Program-made: the position numbers and the translations under genes
Assembly (NCBI GenBank): GCA_034510155.1
Contig: CM067377.1
Span: 44,602,437-44,666,436, forward strand
Source: Eucriotettix oculatus
Taxonomy: Eukaryota; Arthropoda; Insecta; Orthoptera; Tetrigidae
Reading direction: 5' to 3'
Length of the DNA: 64,000 nt
Part shown: piece after piece, positions 1-12,600 of the stretch
Layout: each line of letters opens with the position of its first letter
Numbering within the stretch: position 1 is the first letter of the stretch
Notes under the pieces: generated by a model
What the model was told of the DNA's origin: nothing
The model's database searches: none
The model's input: the letters and a program-made list of their open reading frames with translations, nothing else

Positions 1-1849
1 TTCGGGGAACTTTGATTTCAAATTTCTTTTAAATTATTTAGAAACGTCTTGATTCGTTGATGACTAATTACAGAAAGAAGTAGCTAACGACCAGAAGGAA
101 TGACTGATCAAATAAATACGACTCAAAGCTTTTACAACGCTGCCGTTAGGTGATGAAAAATCCTAATTGCATAGTAGTTGTTGTGTTAGATTACCGAGAC
201 TTTAGTTCACCTGACGAAAGCAACAAGGAATGCAGAAACGTTGCATGGTATTTATTTCATCACTTCATATTGTCTGTTAATGTCTACTTCGTTATCTAAT
301 TAAATTTCGTCCTTCGTACACCTGTGCGTTAATGCCACTGTTTATAAATAATAATCAACGTCTTTTTCGGAATACCTTTGGCAGGCCCCATGCATTTCCT
401 TGATCTAAGTGACAATCGGAGAACTATTTATGTAATTCTCAGGAATCTCTATCTGAACTTGAGAGTGTTGATATTGCTTTCACGTGCGCCCCGAAGACAC
501 TCGATAACTATTCCCTCAATGGAGTTGCTTCATAAAATTTTATATATCATCCAGCCAGCCTGTGTGGAAGGCTCTGTGGCAGTTTTCCACATGGCTGGTG
601 ATATTAATCGTGTGACTGACCCTCCTCGCAGACAATGAGCTGCTAATCCCGATTGCTTTCGTCCACAGGGACCCCAGTAATCCTCTTTTCCACACTCCGC
701 AACTCACCCGAGCACGAAACTAATCGGACATTAGCAGGCCACGCCACACACATCACACAATTCTATTATTGTTTTTTTTTATTCTTTCTCGCGCTCGCGC
801 CTTCCAAAACCAACAAAAAACCAAACAACGCGTTTCACCAGTTCTAAAGATTCGGAGGAATAAGACAACAGCAGAGATTTGTTATTGGGATTGTTTGCTT
901 TGCTAATGGAAGGTAAACAGACAACACTGTTCAGTGAAGATACAGTTCCAGTCGTAAATATGACTTCATATATTTCAGTTTTGTCAAGGAAAAAAATAAC
1001 CTCTTACAATGTTTATGTTTTCGTGTGTTTTCCTTCAGCACTGACACGCAATTTTGTTTATGCCCAGAAAAAAATAAAATACTTTTCACACACCAAAAAT
1101 CACCTTCACTAGATGAGCAGATTTAAAGTCATTACAAAATATTAACTCTTTATTTTGAGGAAGTAATTAGTGGAAAGTACTAAGAAAAACAATTTAAAAA
1201 ATATTAGCATTAATTTTTAAATTTTCTTAGAGCTGTAGTAGTCCACATACTAATTAGTCAATAAAGTTACAAAATAAACACGTAAATGAATGACCCATAT
1301 AAAAGACAAATACAAAAACAATTTTTAACAATAATTAAATTAATTTTTTTAATGTTACTGATTACCAAAATTATGTATTTAAAATCGTGACTGCTAATAT
1401 TTATTCTATTAATTTTACTGTGAAATTCATTAATCTTAATATTAATTATATATTATTTATATAAAAAAATTATGTCAAAAGACTGCTACAAACAATTTTA
1501 TTTCACTACGATTTTATGATTATTTGCCTTCAAAAATGAGAATGTTATTAAACAAATACTTAAAGCACCTGTAACTCACTTATATGTTTATAATATATCA
1601 TATTTTGTTAGAATATTTTCTTTAAATTTTCGGTTTCCCATTATGATGTTTATACCATTTACAGTAATAATTGCTGAATTTTTTATATTGGCCTTACTAA
1701 ACGAGCTTTGCTAACTGCAAATATGAATTACTAATGTAAAATTTGTCTCATAAACTCTCTAGTAATATTAAACCTTGTTTATTTCAGATAAGGAAGTGAA
1801 TTAACGAAATTGATTTATCTCATAAATATCCTGTGTTGAGACAAACAAT

Positions 1850-2040
1850 TTTTCCTGTGGTCCAGTGGCTAGTGTCGCTGCCTCGCACCAGATGTCCCAG
1901 GTTCGAATCATGGCACGGGCTTGGGTAATTGTGTTGTTTGAGAAATAATACTATGGTACCTCTACATGGATATAAGTTCCACTAACCGTGCACAGTCGAT
2001 AATGACCTTACAATGATACGGCTATAAACAATTTTTTTTT
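1850..2040 (+). repeat. tRNA-derived SINE
   Basis: A tRNA-like head contains an A box (TGGTCCAGTGG, from 1858) and a B box (GGTTCGAATCA, from 1900), the internal RNA polymerase III promoter pair. A non-tRNA body follows and ends in a T-rich run near 2040. The head shares long stretches with the minus-strand copy at 17.83-18.0 kb, including GCTGCCTCGCACCA and GGCACGGGC. The absence of a complete cloverleaf and the presence of the extra body argue against a functional tRNA gene. Confidence 0.75.
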
Positions 2041-4924
2041 AAATTCTTAAAATGTAAAGCAAGATACCTCACATTTAATTTCTATTTGCAATGGTTTAAT
2101 AAATATCCCTTGAATGTTAGGACCTCTGTGTTTACTTACTTGTAATTTTACTACCTTTGGTCATATTATTTTAGTCTGGCTTTAGTATTGACAATGATCA
2201 CAACTGTTGATCGAAACGGTTGCTCATTTCAGTATTGTTCAAAATTGTTATTGTAATTGTGTCGCAAGGGTCGTTAATTACTTCTGCTATTTTAATTTTT
2301 TACGGGCGTTAATTCTCTTGTTTTGACAGTTTTATTTTTCAGCCTAAAAATTTATTTTAAATGAAAATGGTTGGATGAGGATTGTAGTAACTCCTGAGCT
2401 GTAAGTGCATAGTCATATTTTCTAATTGCATTTCCATAAGACAGGCACTATTAACTGTTTTACTCAATGTTTAAACGATTTTCGTGAAAGAACAAATATT
2501 TTACATAGATATAATGGAGATGATTATGGCAATATTGCCGAAAGCTCTCAGAAATTTTCAAAATAGTGAATTTTAGTTAATAAATGGTTCTCTGTTTATG
2601 AGCTGGGAAAATTGTTTATTATAACACAATATTTCAACGAAATTCACCAAGTCATTTTTTCAGTAAACTCACGACGGCAAAGATGAATTTCGCCGTGTTA
2701 TTCACCCGGCTGATAAACACAGAATCATTTATTTCACAATTAAGTAGTTTACGTTTTTCAAGTTATGAGGTCCAAAAAAATGGTAATAACCATAATAATA
2801 TCATAGAGCATATAACAGTTAAATTTTTGTTTCTTGTACAGACGTTCCATGTAGAACATACAATTAAGAACAGAATAATACTTAAATAATTAAAGAAAAA
2901 TTTAATTCGAAAGTGACGCATACGTTAAGTTTTGATAACCCAGTATCAATTTAAAAGAAAACTGAAAAATCATACTAATATCTGTTATTAATACACTATT
3001 GTAATGAAACATGGAGTTCCCCAACGAGTACCTTCGGATGCCAACAGCGGATGTGCAGGTCCCAAATAAATGCTAACTTTTATCACTGCAGCTAGCACGA
3101 TTTTATTTAACACCTCCTTTGATGGTTCTTGTTACCCCATAAACTAGGATACTGCTCACATAAAAAATGACGAGCGCTCCTACTGCCAATCAGATTCACG
3201 CGTTAAAAATTGTCATCATTTAATGCGAAGATAAAGCGAAAACGCCTCTGAGGTATAAGATTTCTTGCGCAGGACGCACATTCCAATCTTCCGTAGGGGA
3301 GTAGGAGTGTCCGCTTCCGTGGCAGCATTTAAAAATAATTTTTGTAGTAATTAGCTCCGTATAATAAAATGAGAAATATGTAGGGCATTGAAGGAATGTC
3401 TATACTATCGTGATGTGTCTAAAAATTGAGTAATAGTTCAGGATGACTATAATAATAAAGTTCAAACTAAATTTGTTGCTATCAATCTTCAACCTTTTTT
3501 AACGGAAATCAACTATTAATAATTGATCTGCTACTTTATGGTCTCAAGCTACGAACTTACTTAAAGAAAAAAGGAAATTATTCTAGCATAAGAAGCTCCT
3601 AACAGCCGTCTTTTCTTAATCTAAATTTCAATGCACGTTTAGTGTAATTTTTTTCATTTTCCCAGTCACGTGTATTCCGGGCAGCTACTCAAGTTTTAAT
3701 TTTTGTTTATAACAGAGGTTTTTCACTCTTAAATACAGGACTGGGCATAGGAACAATATTTATAGTAGCTGAGGTGAGACACCACTTGATGAAAGATCAA
3801 GTATTTACATTTTTTAAGAGAAGTAATGAGTTATTTATTTCAAAAATTTAATTAGACTGTATTAACTTTTGTATTAAAGGGTATACAATTTCTGGTATAG
3901 CAAGCCATTCATGGTACGATAAACAGAGGATTTTTCTCTCATAGAAGGCTTCTTACAAGTCAAAACGTCTGGGGACTTTCCTAAATTCACCAATCATTTG
4001 ACAGTAATTTATGATAATATATGTAATATGCACCATTTTACTAATCCAGCGTAAGTTACGTAAATCCAGAATTTTGCAGCAGACAGGTAAACCGAGAAAA
4101 ATTCATTCTAAATCAAATCAGTAGTTGATCTTGTCAGAAGGAGCCACGAGTGGTAATGCCGTCTTTGGGAAAGATTGTACGAATCAAAATAGTATTTACT
4201 ATGAGAACCAATTATTTTGCCTTATTCTGACTGTATGAATATCTATATTAATCACAATTCTCAATATTTAAATATATTCACCATGGTATTTATTACTCTC
4301 AATTAGACGTCTTGGTCGATATTTTGTATTATGTGGCCAAATAAATGTTAAAGTCCACTAATATTGTGTTAAGATAATTAATTCAACCTCCGTCATATAA
4401 TCATTACACAAGTTTACGAAGAATTGAATAAAATATTTTAATCTAATACAAGTGGACTATTTGAATTTTATCCCGTCACACTTTCAACATTGTTTTTATT
4501 AGATTATATTTAGTCGAATCAACAACTTTCAACATTGTGGTGACCTAAACTAGAAGTATTTCAATTCAAACAAATAAAGCATCTATATTGTTAAAAATAT
4601 TGAAAGATACAACAAGTAGACGAATTTCATGACGATATGAACGAAGTTACGAAGCGAATTCAACAGTATGGTATTTCACAATAGTTCAATTACACAGATG
4701 AGAAATATTTTACCTGTTTCAATTATGTTGATTATATAGAAGAGTTGAAGTGAAATCAAGCTGTGTTTGTTGAGAAAAGTTCATACATTTTTTATTTGGT
4801 GCCTTCCCCACCCCACCCCCAATTGGTTTTCCCACTATTTTTTGTGTAAAATATTATTGTTGTTATATTGTAATTTTAGATATTTTAAGCGAGAGGACAT
4901 TCTAAGATCGCATATTTTTAAGTT

Positions 4925-5110
4925 AGAAGTACTTGTTAAATTAGAATTAAAGATAGTTTGTAGGATACGAATAGGTGAGGAAGACCAAGACCAGAGATGA
5001 CAACAAATCAGGCTGAATGTGGACTAAAATAGTTATGTGGAGATGAGCAGCCTGATGCAGTACATATTAACATTTAGAGCTGCATCAAATCAGTCTATAA
5101 TAGTAATTTT
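4925..5110 (+). mobile_element. Non-LTR retrotransposon 3' end, plus orientation (probable)
   Basis: The sequence ending GAGCTGCATCAAATCAGTCT resembles, on the plus strand, the 3' coding end and tail seen in the minus-strand element at 5.35-5.75 kb (GTTGCGTCAGACCAGTCTTAG). Fragments of the usual C-terminal tract can be read across several frames. It is heavily decayed, and its 5' limit is uncertain. Confidence 0.4.
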
Positions 5111-5345
5111 ATAAAAATGGTATATTGATTGTTGTTTTATTACCAGCTTTTACCGCCATCGATATATTTCTCACTTCGCTGGTTATACCGGCAAATAGCG
5201 CCAGACTCCAAAACTGGGAGAATCTCATACGTATAACAATTATTTCTGGAATATGGGTGTTGAAAAATTTATAGATTGTTTTCAAAATTCAAGTTAATAG
5301 ATATGTGATATGTAGGGCTAGGCTATAATAATTTTACATCTTATC

Positions 5346-5756
5346 TAGTTGTTGTTGTTGTGGTATTTAGTCCTAAGACTGGTCTGACGCAACCCTCAAT
5401 GCTAACCTATATTGCGCTAGCCTTTTCGTATCTTTATAACTAGTACAGCCAACATCCTCCTAAATCTGCTTAGCGTGTTCCATTCTTGGCCTCATTCTTC
5501 TGTTTTTACCCCACACACTTCCCTCTAATGCTAATTTTACAAGACCTTATTGTCATAAAACGTGGCCTATTAATCTATCCATTCTCTTAGTCAACGTCCT
5601 CCTTATTTTTCGTTTTTCCTCTACTCTCTTTAGAACTTCCTCGTTTGTGATTCTATCCACTCATATGATTTTCATCATTCGCCTATAGCACCACATTTCA
5701 AAGGCTTCTATTCTTTTCCTTTCCCCAACTCCTATTTTCCACGTTTCGCACTTATC
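5346..5756 (-). mobile_element. 3' end of a non-LTR retrotransposon (endonuclease-reverse transcriptase type), decayed
   Basis: Minus-strand translation in nearly one frame gives ...ERKRIEAFEMWCYRRMMKI, RITNEEVLKRVEEKRKI, RMDRLIGHVL, LALEGSVWGKNRRMRPRM and KDTKRLAQYRLALRVASDQS. This is the stereotyped C-terminus of an abundant arthropod non-LTR family. In-frame stops (for example after MMKII and within HVL*Q*G) show it is dead. The element's 3' tail is a (CAA)n run, seen on the plus strand as TTGTTGTTG at 5349. It is 5'-truncated near 5756, as is typical of aborted reverse transcription. Confidence 0.8.
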
Positions 5757-6198
5757 TTATCTTAAGATGAACTAAAATCATAGCATGCAATTATTTACTT
5801 GTTCTTTTGTTTCCCCAGTTATGAATGTGATTAGTTGATAGGTCTTTTGAGTGAACGATGAAATACATTATTGACAAGAAACTGTAAATTAGAGACTTCA
5901 TAAAAAATTTTATTTACTCTTCTGAGTTATGATTCGTGTTATTATATAAATTGTAAATCCATTAATGTGTCTTTATGAATAAATCTCAATGTCGAATTTT
6001 TTCCGGCCAATAATAATAAACATATGTAACAAAATTATATAAGCATGAATTATTATCATTGATACTGATTGTAAAATCCATGAGGTGTAAATATTAATAT
6101 ATTGGATTGAATTTATATTAATAATAATTTTTATTACGAAGATGCATTTCCGTGTAATTAAAAATTCCATGCTGACATTTTGAGGGAGTATTCCGTGA

Positions 6199-6666
6199 AT
6201 GCGGCTGCTTGCTGCTGTCTGTGTGAGTCTTGTCCTTGGTTGCCTTATCGCCGCAGGAAGCGGAGATCTGCTCAATTTGAAGAGGGCGCCACGGACAATT
6301 GTGTCTCGGCGCGGCGCGGCGACCGCCTTGAGTGGCGCTTCGCACCTAGTCAGCACTCAACAAACATTGCAAGGCGGAACGGATCCACGCCGACGGATGT
6401 GTTGGAATATTTACCATTACACGCTACGGTTCACAATGGAAACAGAAGCATTATCGCGATGGAGGTGCTTCTGTTCTGTCTCTATACAGTTCTTCGCCCG
6501 CCTCGAGAGCTTCCAGGGTTATTACCTTACCGTAGGCAGCAGGAGGAATTTAATACCGATCCCAGAGACGACCCCTTTGTCACTTTCCTTTCCACAGACT
6601 AGTTTTCTGCCAAATCGGATACTGGCAAATCTATGTATTTCTAAGATAATAACTGTCGTCTCATGA
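6199..6666 (+). CDS. Possible ORF with signal-peptide-like N-terminus, unknown
   Basis: This 155-codon frame starts MRLLAAVCVSLVLGCLIAAG: a basic residue, a 15-residue hydrophobic core and small residues fitting a signal peptidase site, followed by GSGDLLNLKRAPRTIVSRRG. The first 160 nt are GC-richer than the flanks. The latter half is not domain-like and could run past a real exon end. Two other frames over the same DNA (plus 6180-6602, minus 6356-5973) are also open for more than 120 codons, which argues for base composition or an unrelated conserved element as the cause. I recognise no family. It is also on the strand opposite Lim1, inside the presumed Lim1 intron. It could be a small secreted-protein gene, a first exon or chance. 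Confidence 0.22.
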   Translation: MRLLAAVCVSLVLGCLIAAGSGDLLNLKRAPRTIVSRRGAATALSGASHLVSTQQTLQGGTDPRRRMCWNIYHYTLRFTMETEALSRWRCFCSVSIQFFARLESFQGYYLTVGSRRNLIPIPETTPLSLSFPQTSFLPNRILANLCISKIITVVS

Positions 6667-9548
6667 CTGCGGAGACCGATGTCCGTCAAATAATCAAGAA
6701 TGTTACAAATTTTCATAACAGTAAAATCGAGATCACGAGAGTCCGAAACCTTTTATGGCCTCACAGGGACTGTTATCAGAGCAGTGGGTCTCAATGATAA
6801 GCGGGTTCAAGCCGTTTGAGCAGTCTACGGTCACTGGTTTCATAAGGATAATGAACTTACCTTAACTAGGAAAGCTCTTCTTCTTATATAAATCTTAAAT
6901 GACAACGCATTTTTGATAAAATGTCCACGAATCATTTTGCTGTATTAGACAGAGAAAATAAATCCCCTGTTCTTACTACAATGTCACAACCTGTCGATCC
7001 AATCGAAGTGATACGCCGTATCGATCATAATCATTCCTGTACACCTCTCACAATATAATTTTGTATGGGACCTCTGATTAAAGTTGGGGACGATGTCTAA
7101 CAGATTTTTTTTTCCAGAACGCTCCGCTGCACGCGGTTGTAACCGAAAAAATTTTCGTAACCACATCAAACTTTTTTGTCATTATGTGCAAACGGGCAAA
7201 TATTCATTCAGAAATAGAACAATAAATGAGCGGAACAAATGGAGAACGTCTACAAGGAAAACGAAATTTAGACTCAATATGTCCCCACTTATAAATAATG
7301 TAATAAGTATGTAGATTCCAAACATTGACCCAAAACTCATTTCAGAAACAATTTATTAAACTGAGGCGTTATTATAGTTTATCTCTGTAGATAATCTCTA
7401 TGTTTATGTACAATTCCATTGTTTTCTTTCTCAGGCCAAATCAATACGTTTCTTTTATTTACTATACTGGAAGTTGGGGTGGAACTTATTGTTTAACAAT
7501 TTTTGTAAAGTTATGGGAAAAGAAAAATTACTTCGTAAAAGTATAAAACATTATTTTATTATAATATTTGTTTAATCTAATATTAATATAGCTTAAAGCA
7601 ACGAATTTAGATTTTTGATGAATTTTTAAAAATAATCTTATAAATTTTCCGTTCTGCACCACGGAACAGGATGTTTTTTTAATTACAATCAATGCGATAA
7701 AATTTGATTTAAGAAAAATTCTAAGACCATTTTTGTTTATTTTACGTATGGCTGATCGCTTTTTCAATTTTTCCTTTCCCAAAGAAATTTTTCATTTTGA
7801 AACTGCAGTCTTTTTCCGTTCTTTTTCTTTCTCGATCTATTCTTTTTGGGTACAACTTCCTGTAACTCTTTCTTATAACGTTATCCTGTCTTTGTTTCTT
7901 ATGTTTCATGAGGAATACATTACATATTACCTTATACAGTAGTATCCCGTTCCGCACCGCACACTGGGTCTCAGTTTAAGGTTTCCACCGAACCTTAATA
8001 CAAATAGATTTAAACCAAATACGTAACTTATATGCAGCTAAAGACACCTATTTTACTATAAGTCAGCTGCCAGGACTTCTTCCGTGACCAGTTACAATGT
8101 CCCAGCCCTATTTACTAAACTGCACCTCTACTCAGCAAAAAAAAGGTATCCCGTTCTACCCCGCTATCCCGTCCGCCCCAAGTTCCCCTCCTGCATAATT
8201 TCCATTCTTAAATTTTATTTTCGATTAATATTATTCTTTGTGTACTTTTTATAATTAAAATCAGTCCACGAGTCCGGTTTATTTGTTTGTAATAATTATA
8301 TTTACATTTTGTAATTTATTTTATAGGGAATTCATTATTTATGTATATGCCATCAAAAAAACTGCCCATCATTTGTAGATTAAATAAATGCATTCATATT
8401 TTTGCAGTTGTATTGCGTTATTCTGAAAATGTGAGCAACCGAGTGTTCCCTTTCCGCCGCCCACGACTTGCCTCATCTGAAATATAAACGTTGTGTACTT
8501 TCTGTAGTCCTGTGGATCATGAAATTGTCTGCGAAGGAAGGTTAATTTACAAGTCGTTTCGATGCTCCCAGATAATGTCTTCAGATGACCTGCATTAGAA
8601 CACCTGTCATTTCGTATTCGGCTTATTCAAAAGAAACATAATAGATTATAAAAATTGTATGTTTGAAATTTGTTTAACGCTTAATTTTTTTTAGATAAGA
8701 TAGCCACTTGTCTCACTGAAACGAATTGGCCCATGACAAATCTCAGCATCATTTAAATACATACGAAATATATTTCTTGCTATCCTTCAGCACATTTCCT
8801 CAAGAGCTCCAACAGACGCAGATTATCATTGCCTGTTTTGTTTTGTTGCCAGAGCTCGTACAGTAAACAATAAAACTAAAGCGAAATGAATCGAGAGAAA
8901 AGTGGAGGTTTCAGGGTAGAAAAAAATATGGCAGTCAAGGACGTGTAACAAAAGGGAGACGAGATAAGTGAAGCATACAAAACAGGGACGACGTGTCCAG
9001 CGGGTAGCAAGAAGGCAGGAGCCACAGAAACCGGGAATGAGCCTGCTTATTCCTTTCTACACGAGCAGGAAGTGATGCTGTAAACTCACGCAATGCTTTC
9101 AATCGCTTAAACTGTAAACTTATGTTTTCGCATTGTAAATGAACTGAGGAAGTGCGTCGTACACGGCCTTTCAAAATAAAATATTTTTTCTCTTTCCATG
9201 GAAGTTTATTATCTTTCTGCAGCAACCGCTAAAAGAACAATAGGCCGTAATTATTTAAGCTAAGTTATTGTAAAACAAATCCACCATATGTTTGGTTAGT
9301 TTTGTATAGTAATTATACCGTTATACCAACTCAGTTTCACAATATCACCAATCACAATTGTCCCTCTTTGCATGTTCAAAGTCTTTTTGCCGCTATAGCA
9401 CTTTTTTTTGTGGTGAACCAGGGTTTTGAGGGAAACTTACATCGTCGAGGTAATATTCTAAATAGGTTGTCCTGTATTAATAAATTACTCGGTAGCGCCA
9501 CAAAAAATCCCTAAAAGAGCAGTCCCTTCTCTGTGGAGTGTATAATTA

Positions 9549-9935
9549 ATGCCAATTAACGCAGCAGCCCTGCGCACGATAATGAAACGACCTTCCAGGT
9601 TGTCCTATATTCCGGCGACCTTGGCTCCATTGAAGGCATCGTCTCCTGCCCTGGAAAGACGACTGATTGACGCCTCTCTAAATATTTTTGCATTATCCAT
9701 CTATGATATTGTCAACAATCCTATAACATCTTATAAAAAATTTGGTTGTAATGTGTCTTTAAAAATGAACTTCTTTCACGGGGGACATTTTTACCCGATT
9801 TCAGCCGTCGATGTGAGGTATCAAGGTAATTTTAGTCCTAATATGCTGGTCGGTTATTGTTGTACCATTGAGAGGGATGTTCCACAGGATAAATTCTGTA
9901 TAACAGAATATCGTCATTCCTTACTTTCCTGCTGA
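9549..9935 (+). pseudogene. Degenerate transposon-associated ORF fragment
   Basis: The 128-codon frame is unremarkable up to about residue 50. After that YDIVNN...SYKKFGCNVSLKMNFFH followed by VRYQGNFSPNMLVGYCCTIERDVPQ matches, from memory, a repetitive invertebrate protein family with the pattern GCNMSLKIHFLHSH...RFHQDI...EKRYQG...MLADYCWTL. The middle block, normally between the FLHSH-like and FHQDIS-like motifs, is missing here, so this copy appears internally deleted. The family is known to me only as multi-copy and mobile-element associated; I cannot name its superfamily. There is no sign of host function. Confidence 0.5.
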
Positions 9936-12289
9936 TTCACATTGCTGAAAATATGACAGTGTTTGAAATCATAAATTCCTGTATCTCAAGGTTTTGCGTC
10001 ATGAAGAAAAATCATTTTGTTTGAATTTAGGTACGGAAGGGAATTCTCTAACTATAATGCAAAAGGGTGTTAATTATAATGCTATTGACATATTTAATAA
10101 ACTTTCAGCCTTCATTAAACAGTTAAAAATAAATTCAAACATGAACTAACATTTTAGTTAGCCACTCTTTCTACTCTGTTGAAGAATTCATGGAGTTGAG
10201 GCCTTACCATATATATAGCACATTGTTGAGAAACTAACTTCTTAGTATAAGATATTAGCAATATTTTATATCGGGTACAAATTATATATCTTGTCTTCTC
10301 TGTAGTATTTAGGCATATCTTATTGAAAGTTAAACATAGTCATATGAATGTAAACACTAACATAGACTTAATAGTAATGAAGCAGTCATAATAATTTATG
10401 TACAATCTCTGACTCGCTCCACATACCTAAAGCTCTGCTTCTCTATGGGAGAAATGGAATATGATTGTATACTAATACCGGTGTCGACCAGGATGATCTG
10501 TCACATCGTGTGTAGATATTTTAAGCTTTGCTAAATGTCGTCCCTTTGTCGCAATGGAGCTATGTCCAGTCACCGAACAAGAGACAACTTGTAAGCCTCG
10601 GGATGGTTTTAAAGTTATAATGTGAATATTTCGGGAGAAATGTGTGATTTTAAATACAGAAACTGTATTTCACCCACTTTATTTATTTTGTCAATCACGG
10701 ACTGACAGGTAATGGGTGGTTGTCTGATATAATAGATTCTTGGACGAATGAAATTTCTTAAATATCAAGAAAATCTCATCACATTTCTTTTCGAAATGTA
10801 TATTTATATATAAAGGATTTAAAAGAAATATAAAAATATGAGAAATGTGACATTAGTAATAGACTTGACGAGTCATCCAATTTTCTAATGTGAATTACGT
10901 ATCGGCGTTTAAAAATAAAATAAGTTTATTAAGTAAACAGCCATATCGATAAATCACAAGATTCTCGAAAAATAGCGAAAATGGTGTAATTCACGAAGAT
11001 GTGACACAAATATATAGTATGAGATTTTTTTTCTCCAGGAATCACTATTAATCATACAATCCCTTACTTGATATTGTTTCAAAGAGGTATTTAAATGCGA
11101 TGGCCGAGAGTTACGTAATGGCAGCACCTGGTGCACATGGTCTCCAAGAGCATAACGGAAGGCGAGAGACCAACTCGAGGCCGAGGCGGGCGATTAAGAG
11201 CTGGTAACACCATTAGCATTATTCATGGAGGAGCCACTGAATCCCAAACCGTTACGCAACCAGGACTTCGCCGCAAATTCCCTGTTCTCCTTAAAGGCAA
11301 AGCGCTCTCCGTGGCCGAGATTACCAAATCACGTAAGGAATTCGAAACCCTAATGTTGATCTATAACAGAAAAATAACGCTATGCATGTGGAAAATAAAA
11401 AAGTTGAATCTGTGATTTGATATATGAAATTTTCTTTACACGATACAGGAAAAATATATTATGCAACCAATCTATAGCCGAGTAATACATTAAATCTTGA
11501 AATATTAATTATTGACTTTAAACGTCAGTCAAAATTCAAGATAAGACATGAGGTACCCCATTAATGCCTTAAGTTTGATATATATTTTCAGTTGTCCACG
11601 CCGACAATATGGAGGCTCTGAGGGAATTGATTCTACCGGAAGAGGTTAAATTGTATATCTATAGAAAGAAACTTGTATCTCGAAACTAGCCATTAATAAC
11701 GATTGTAGAACAGAAACGGTTAAAGAAGAGAGAAATTGAAAAATAAGAGATTTTACCTGTTTTGTATGAGGTACTGAAAACATAAGAATAAATGCTATTC
11801 AGGACTTTGTATCGGATTTCATTCAGGAGATTAAAACTAAAATTACTGTATTATGTCTATATAATGCTTAATTTAACAATTAAACATACAAAATTTCACA
11901 AAAAAATATTATAACTGTATTATATTTAAAATTATTAATTTGCAATAAATATGAAAAACCTCTCTTCGTGTGTATTAACATGGCACAAATTTGGTCGTTT
12001 TGGAATAAATTGAATTATTTCACACGTAAGTGTGTTGAACTTTGAAATATTCATAAACAGTCAATAGTGTGCGTGATAAAAAGAGGAAAACGCCAAGCGG
12101 TAAAAATTGAAATATTTAAGTCAATACACTTTAATGAAAGTATGAAATATAATTCCACGAGTTTGGGATATTGATTCGTTGCAAATATAGATTACGAATT
12201 AATTGGATCTGAATAACATTTAATTTAGGCAGGTTCGATGATTTGAAATTTTGAGAGAATTATACGAATGTAATCTACAAAGAGCACAG

Positions 12290-12600
12290 TGCGTAATCCC
12301 CAACCGACTTGAACAGAGTTCGATTTGCTGGCGTGTAAAGCGTCTGCGCAATCTTACTCTTTGATGTCAAGAAAAAAAATCGGTGTCGTCTATCCCAGAA
12401 TGCTGCATCCAGAAAGACTGCTTTCTCTGAGCAGCACTCGATTAAAATAGCTGCCGGACTCGCCGACGATGCGTATCACGGGCAGGCTCCGCCATCTTGG
12501 ACGTGGTGCCAGGAGCAACGCAATCTATACACACTTGCCCGCATACGAGTATACAGTCTAAGGAGGCTGCTACGAGCTAGTACCGCATACTCTTAGTTTA
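12290..12600. other. GC-richer block with promoter-like motifs
   Basis: Contains a GCGTCTGCGCAATC stretch (NRF1-like) and CCGCCATCTTGG (YY1-like) at 12490-12503, motifs common near start sites. No ORF of useful length follows on either strand. Could be a promoter of an unannotated non-coding transcript, a regulatory block or an old repeat. Confidence 0.22.

Noticed and set aside
1855..1925. Functional tRNA gene
   Set aside because: A and B boxes are present, but no full cloverleaf, and the head is repeated with SINE bodies elsewhere in the window.
11118..11415. Possible coding exon MAAPGAHGLQEHNGRR... or the 94-codon frame at 11131
   Set aside because: The ATG frame stops after 29 codons, the other frame lacks domain features, and splice support is weak.
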